This document shows positions 61,021-64,000 of a stretch of DNA of 64,000 nt, piece after piece. The notes below the pieces were generated by a model that saw only the letters and a program-made list of their open reading frames with translations, had not been told where the DNA came from and did not search any database. The position numbers and the translations under genes were made by a program. The stretch spans positions 1 to 64,000 of the forward strand of contig CAINOE010000037.1 in assembly GCA_903851415.1 (NCBI GenBank), given 5' to 3'. The DNA is from an uncultured Rhodopila sp. Its GTDB lineage: Bacteria > Pseudomonadota > Alphaproteobacteria > Acetobacterales > Acetobacteraceae. Each line of letters opens with the position of its first letter. The first letter of the stretch is position 1.

Positions 61021-62373
61021 TCATCCCGCCGCCAAACTCCGCCGCAGCCGCGTAATCGCCCCCGGCAACCCGCGCACCCGCAGCACCCGCCCCGTCTCGT
61101 CATACCCCTCCGACAACACCCTCGCGCTTTCATATACCTCGCCGATCAGCCCCTGTTTCGCATAGGGCAGCACCAGCACATCCTCCACCATCGCCGCCTC
61201 GAAAAACGCGATGATGCTGTCCCGCAGCGCGCTCACATCCTCCGGCGCGTGCGCGGACAGCAGGATCGCATCCGGGTGCTTTGCCATTAATAAAGCGCGT
61301 CCGGCCGCGTCCACCCGGTCCATCTTGTTCAGCAGCAAACGCGACGGCACCGCATCCGCGCCGATCTCGCGCAGCACGCTGCGGGACACCTCCAACTGTG
61401 CCTCATAGGTCGGGTCCGACGCATCGACCACGAACAGCAGCAGCGACGCCTCCAGCGCCTCCGCCAACGTCGAACGAAACGAGGCGACCAGATCATGCGG
61501 CAGTTGCCTGATGAACCCGACGGTGTCGGAGATCAGCACGCGCGGCCGTGTCTCCGGCTGCAAAATACGCACGGTCGTGTCCAGCGTGGCGAACAGCTTG
61601 TCCTCCACCAGCACCTGGCTGCCGGTCAGCGCCCGCATCAGCGACGACTTGCCCGCATTGGTGTAGCCGACAAGCGCCACCCGCAACTGGTCGCGCCGCG
61701 CCGAACGGCGGTTGTCGGAGTCGCGCTGCACCGCATCCAACTGCTCGCGAAGCTCGGCCAGACGATCGCGGATCTTGCGGCGATCGAGTGCGAGGGTGCT
61801 CTCACCCGCACCCGGCCCCTGCTGCCGCCCGCCGCCGCCCGAGGACTCGCGCAGCCGCGGCGCCACATATTTCAGCCGCGCCATCTCCACCTGCAGCTTC
61901 GCCTCGCGGGTGTTGGCGTGGCGGTGGAAGATCTCGACGATGACGCCGGTGCGGTCCAGCACCTGCGCGCCGGTGGCGTGTTCAAGGTTGCGGATCTGGC
62001 TGGGCGACAGCTCATGATCGACGATGACGAACCCGGGCTTGCGCGCTCCGTCCGGTTCGGCGTCGGCCGCGACCGCCGTCTCGCCGGCACCCTCGAACCG
62101 TTGCCGCGCCTTTGACTTCACGGCCGGCGCCATCGAGCCAACCACGCCGGGGCCGCCTGTAAGACCGGCCAGTTCCGCCAGCTTGCCGCTGCCCAGCAGC
62201 GACCCGGCGCCGGTGCCCTCGCGCTTTTGCGACACGGTGCCGGCAACCTCATAGCCCAGCGTCTTCACCAGGCGCCCCAGCTCCTCAAGGCTTGCTGCGT
62301 GGGCGGCGTCATCGACGTCCGGCGTCTGGATGCCGACGAGGACGGCAAGCGGGATCGGGGGTTTGGTTTCCAT
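61021..62373 (-). CDS. hflX: GTPase HflX
   Basis: 450 residues from METKPPIPLAVLVGIQTPDV. N-terminal HflX domain with the glycine-rich segment near residue 180 (RESSGGGGRQQGPGAGE) preceding the coiled coil; GTPase motifs GYTNAGKSSL (G1), DTVGFIRQLPHDLVASF (G3) and NKMD (G4). Ribosome-splitting GTPase of the heat or stress response. In many proteobacteria hflX follows hfq; hfq is not adjacent here. Confidence 0.95.
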   Translation of the reverse strand: METKPPIPLAVLVGIQTPDVDDAAHAASLEELGRLVKTLGYEVAGTVSQKREGTGAGSLLGSGKLAELAGLTGGPGVVGSMAPAVKSKARQRFEGAGETAVAADAEPDGARKPGFVIVDHELSPSQIRNLEHATGAQVLDRTGVIVEIFHRHANTREAKLQVEMARLKYVAPRLRESSGGGGRQQGPGAGESTLALDRRKIRDRLAELREQLDAVQRDSDNRRSARRDQLRVALVGYTNAGKSSLMRALTGSQVLVEDKLFATLDTTVRILQPETRPRVLISDTVGFIRQLPHDLVASFRSTLAEALEASLLLFVVDASDPTYEAQLEVSRSVLREIGADAVPSRLLLNKMDRVDAAGRALLMAKHPDAILLSAHAPEDVSALRDSIIAFFEAAMVEDVLVLPYAKQGLIGEVYESARVLSEGYDETGRVLRVRGLPGAITRLRRSLAAG

Positions 62374-62430
62374 CGGCGACGGAGTAGCACGGTTCGGGCG
62401 GAACCGCAGAAATCGCACCCCGCCTCCCGC

Positions 62431-62455
62431 GTCATGGCCCGGCTGTCATGACGGG
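62431..62455. repeat. Truncated REP-like palindrome
   Basis: gtcatggcccggctgtcatgacggg keeps one arm of the family motif and a short second arm, between the SRPBCC gene and hflX. Confidence 0.45.
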
Positions 62456-62474
62456 AGGGCCGCGGCGCTGTGCC

Positions 62475-62930
62475 TTACCTCTCCGCCTCCGCCAGCGCGG
62501 CAAGCTGCTCCGCCACCGCCGCCCAACCCGATTCAAAACCCATCGCCTTGTGCTGGTCATAGGCTTCCCGGGTCCAGTGCCGAGCGCTGCCGGTAAAGCG
62601 GGTCTTTCCGCCCTCATCGGTGAATTCCATCGTCCCGACCATGAACGGACCCCGCGGGTGCCAGCCAGCCGTCAACGCGTCGGTGAAGACGAAGCGCCTG
62701 CCGGGCGTCACCTCAAGCAACACGCCCTCGAACGGCATCTCCTCGCCGTTCGGCCCGTGCATCACCATCGCGGAGCGTCCGCCCGCGCGCCAATCCTGCT
62801 CGACGATCTTCACCGTCCACGGCCCGGGGCACCACCATTCCTCCATCCGTTCGGTGGCGATTGTCCAGACCGCCTCGACCGGAGCATCGATCAGGCGCGT
62901 GACGGAGAGTTCCAGGTTTTCGCTGGTCAT
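62475..62930 (-). CDS. SRPBCC/AHSA1-like domain protein
   Basis: 151 residues from MTSENLELSVTRLIDAPVEAVWTIATERMEEWWCPGPWTV, typical of the Activator-of-Hsp90 homologue (AHSA1/CalC) START-like family; ends HWTREAYDQHKAMGFESGWAAVAEQLAAL. Ligand unknown. Precedes hflX; 20 bp after the GST gene on the same strand. Confidence 0.87.
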   Translation of the reverse strand: MTSENLELSVTRLIDAPVEAVWTIATERMEEWWCPGPWTVKIVEQDWRAGGRSAMVMHGPNGEEMPFEGVLLEVTPGRRFVFTDALTAGWHPRGPFMVGTMEFTDEGGKTRFTGSARHWTREAYDQHKAMGFESGWAAVAEQLAALAEAER

Positions 62931-62950
62931 GACGAATCTCCTTCTTGGCA

Positions 62951-63610
62951 TCAATCCCGATCGGGCGCGCCGAGCGGGAAGAAACCCCGATACGGACGCG
63001 CCTCATCGATACAGCGAGCAAACGACGGCCGCGCCAGCAGCCGTGCGCGATACGCCTTCACCACCGCGCGGTCCTCACCGACCGGATGCACCCAGTCGGC
63101 GCAGAACAGCGAAGGCGCGGCGGCCGCGTCAGCCAGGGTGAACGCATCGCCCGCTGCCCAAGGGCGTCCCGCCAGCGCCTGATCGAGCCACGCATAGATC
63201 GTATCGAGTGCGCCGCGCGCCTTCGCAACGCCGTACGGATCGCGTGCCTCCTCCGGCCGGAGCGCATCGGCCACGATAGCCTGCATTGGGGTCATCACGT
63301 AATTGTCGAACACGCGATCGAGCATCCGCACCGGCACGGCGGCCGTCGCATCGGCCGGGATCAGCGCCACCGGTCCGGGATGGAACGCGGCGAGATGCTC
63401 GATGATCGCACCGGTTTCGAACACCGTCGTGCCGCCATCCACGAGCAACGGGAATTTGCCCATCGGCCAGCGCCGGGCCAGTTCCGCGCCGTTCTCCGGA
63501 TGGTCGGGCCCGAGCATGCGGAAGTCGAACGGCGTTTCGTTCTCATACAGCGCGATCAGCGCCTTCATCGTGTAGGACGAGAACGGATGGCCAAACAGTT
63601 GCAGGCTCAT
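62951..63610 (-). CDS. Glutathione S-transferase
   Basis: 219 residues from MSLQLFGHPFSSYTMKALIALYENETPFDF. Thioredoxin-fold N-terminal domain with the Ser-rich active site HPFSSYTMK and the cis-Pro region GKFPLLVDGGTTVFETGAIIEHL, then an all-helical C-terminal domain with FTLADAAAAPSL. The start overlaps the PhnB-like stop by four bases. Confidence 0.9.
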   Translation of the reverse strand: MSLQLFGHPFSSYTMKALIALYENETPFDFRMLGPDHPENGAELARRWPMGKFPLLVDGGTTVFETGAIIEHLAAFHPGPVALIPADATAAVPVRMLDRVFDNYVMTPMQAIVADALRPEEARDPYGVAKARGALDTIYAWLDQALAGRPWAAGDAFTLADAAAAPSLFCADWVHPVGEDRAVVKAYRARLLARPSFARCIDEARPYRGFFPLGAPDRD

Positions 63611-64000
63611 GATACCGTCCCCCCGGCGCGCGCCTGCTCGATCGCGGCGATGTCGATCTTTTTCATCCCCATCATCGCCTCCATCACCCGCTTCGCCGCG
63701 GCCTCGTCGGGATCGGCCATGGCAGCCATCAGGGCACGGGGAACGATCTGCCAGGACAGGCCGAACCTGTCCTTGCACCAGCTGCACTGCGACTCCGTGC
63801 CGCCGTTCCGGACGATCGCGTTCCAGTAACGGTCAGTCTCCTCCTGGCTATCGGTATAGACCTGGAAGCTGACCGACTCGTTGAACCTGAAATTCGGGCC
63901 GCCGTTGAGGCCGAGAAACGGCATGCCGAGCACGGTGAACTCGACGGTGAGTTCGTTGCCCTGCTTGCCGCCCGGGTAATCCGACGGCGCCGCATGCCGA
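63607..64000 (-). CDS. PhnB-like VOC superfamily protein, 5' end outside window
   Basis: About 130 C-terminal residues are visible: VEFTVLGMPFLGLNGGPNFRFNESVSFQVYTDSQEETDRYWNA, then SQCSWCKDRFGLSWQIVP, which is the 3-demethylubiquinone methyltransferase-like/PhnB VOC family. The frame remains open at base 64000, so the start lies to the right. Coupled to the GST gene by an ATGA overlap; the VOC-GST-SRPBCC trio is a common detoxification-type set. Confidence 0.87.
   Translation of the reverse strand, partial: RHAAPSDYPGGKQGNELTVEFTVLGMPFLGLNGGPNFRFNESVSFQVYTDSQEETDRYWNAIVRNGGTESQCSWCKDRFGLSWQIVPRALMAAMADPDEAAAKRVMEAMMGMKKIDIAAIEQARAGGTVS

Overview
The window is a stretch of high-GC (mid-60s % by eye) chromosomal DNA from an alphaproteobacterium. 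The mix of gene families and the many intergenic 'gtcatggccggg...cccggccatgac' palindromes suggest Rhodospirillales, probably Acetobacteraceae; this is inference from style, not from a marker gene. No rRNA or tRNA gene and no CRISPR array was seen. Most genes carry ordinary metabolic or housekeeping functions, but several blocks are accessory.

Layout. (1) 1-5381, minus strand: a tightly overlapping operon for a five-subunit 2-oxoacid oxidoreductase. Its gene order (gamma, delta, alpha, FAD subunit, ferredoxin-fused beta) is that of phenylglyoxylate:NAD+ oxidoreductase (PadEFGHI). A hot-dog thioesterase leads the operon, and a perfect FNR/FixK box lies upstream at 5541-5554. (2) 5695-9096, minus: a coupled unit of metallophosphoesterase, cupredoxin, cytochrome b561, ECF sigma factor and zinc anti-sigma factor, with a candidate ECF promoter in front. 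(3) 9423-15642: MFS transporter, cupin, pirin, rubredoxin, GntR regulator, amidase, lipase. (4) 16289-22770: argB, a PhzF-family gene, and lspA-ileS flanked by two DUF29 genes. (5) 22996-23459: a GxxExxY gene inside 30-bp terminal inverted repeats; a gene-less relative with recoded repeats sits at 27742-27878. (6) 23595-27309: a split TPP decarboxylase divergent from tcuAB. (7) 28045-34315: ABC-F ATPase (Uup type), transaldolase, nitroreductase, MFS/BT1-like transporter and remnants.

(8) 34801-35903: a 73-residue peptide with two copies of a cysteine motif (GRIRFGSGCR), followed by a DUF6065-like protein. This is a candidate peptide-modification cassette. It is followed on the opposite strand by a kinase/pseudo-receiver/TPR fusion and an XRE regulator. 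(9) 39755-42769: glxR-hyi and an AI-2E family transporter. (10) 43049-49384: a receiver-kinase and two tandem PAS sensor kinases with reciprocal defects. The first lacks the phospho-acceptor His but keeps its ATP site; the second keeps the His but has lost ATP-site residues. (11) 49397-56043: 2OG-Fe(II) oxygenase, a TPR + AAA ATPase pair, a Tat-exported phosphoesterase and an APH/P-loop kinase fusion. (12) 56314-60336: PmbA/TldE, an FMN 2-hydroxyacid oxidase, a DUF6455-like gene behind a second perfect FNR/FixK box, then decayed insertion sequences. (13) 61021-64000: hflX and an SRPBCC-GST-PhnB set running off the right edge.

The two observations I would follow first are the repeat-motif peptide with its DUF6065 partner, and the kinase pair with complementary lesions. 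The FNR-controlled Pad-like operon and the inverted-repeat element family come next.
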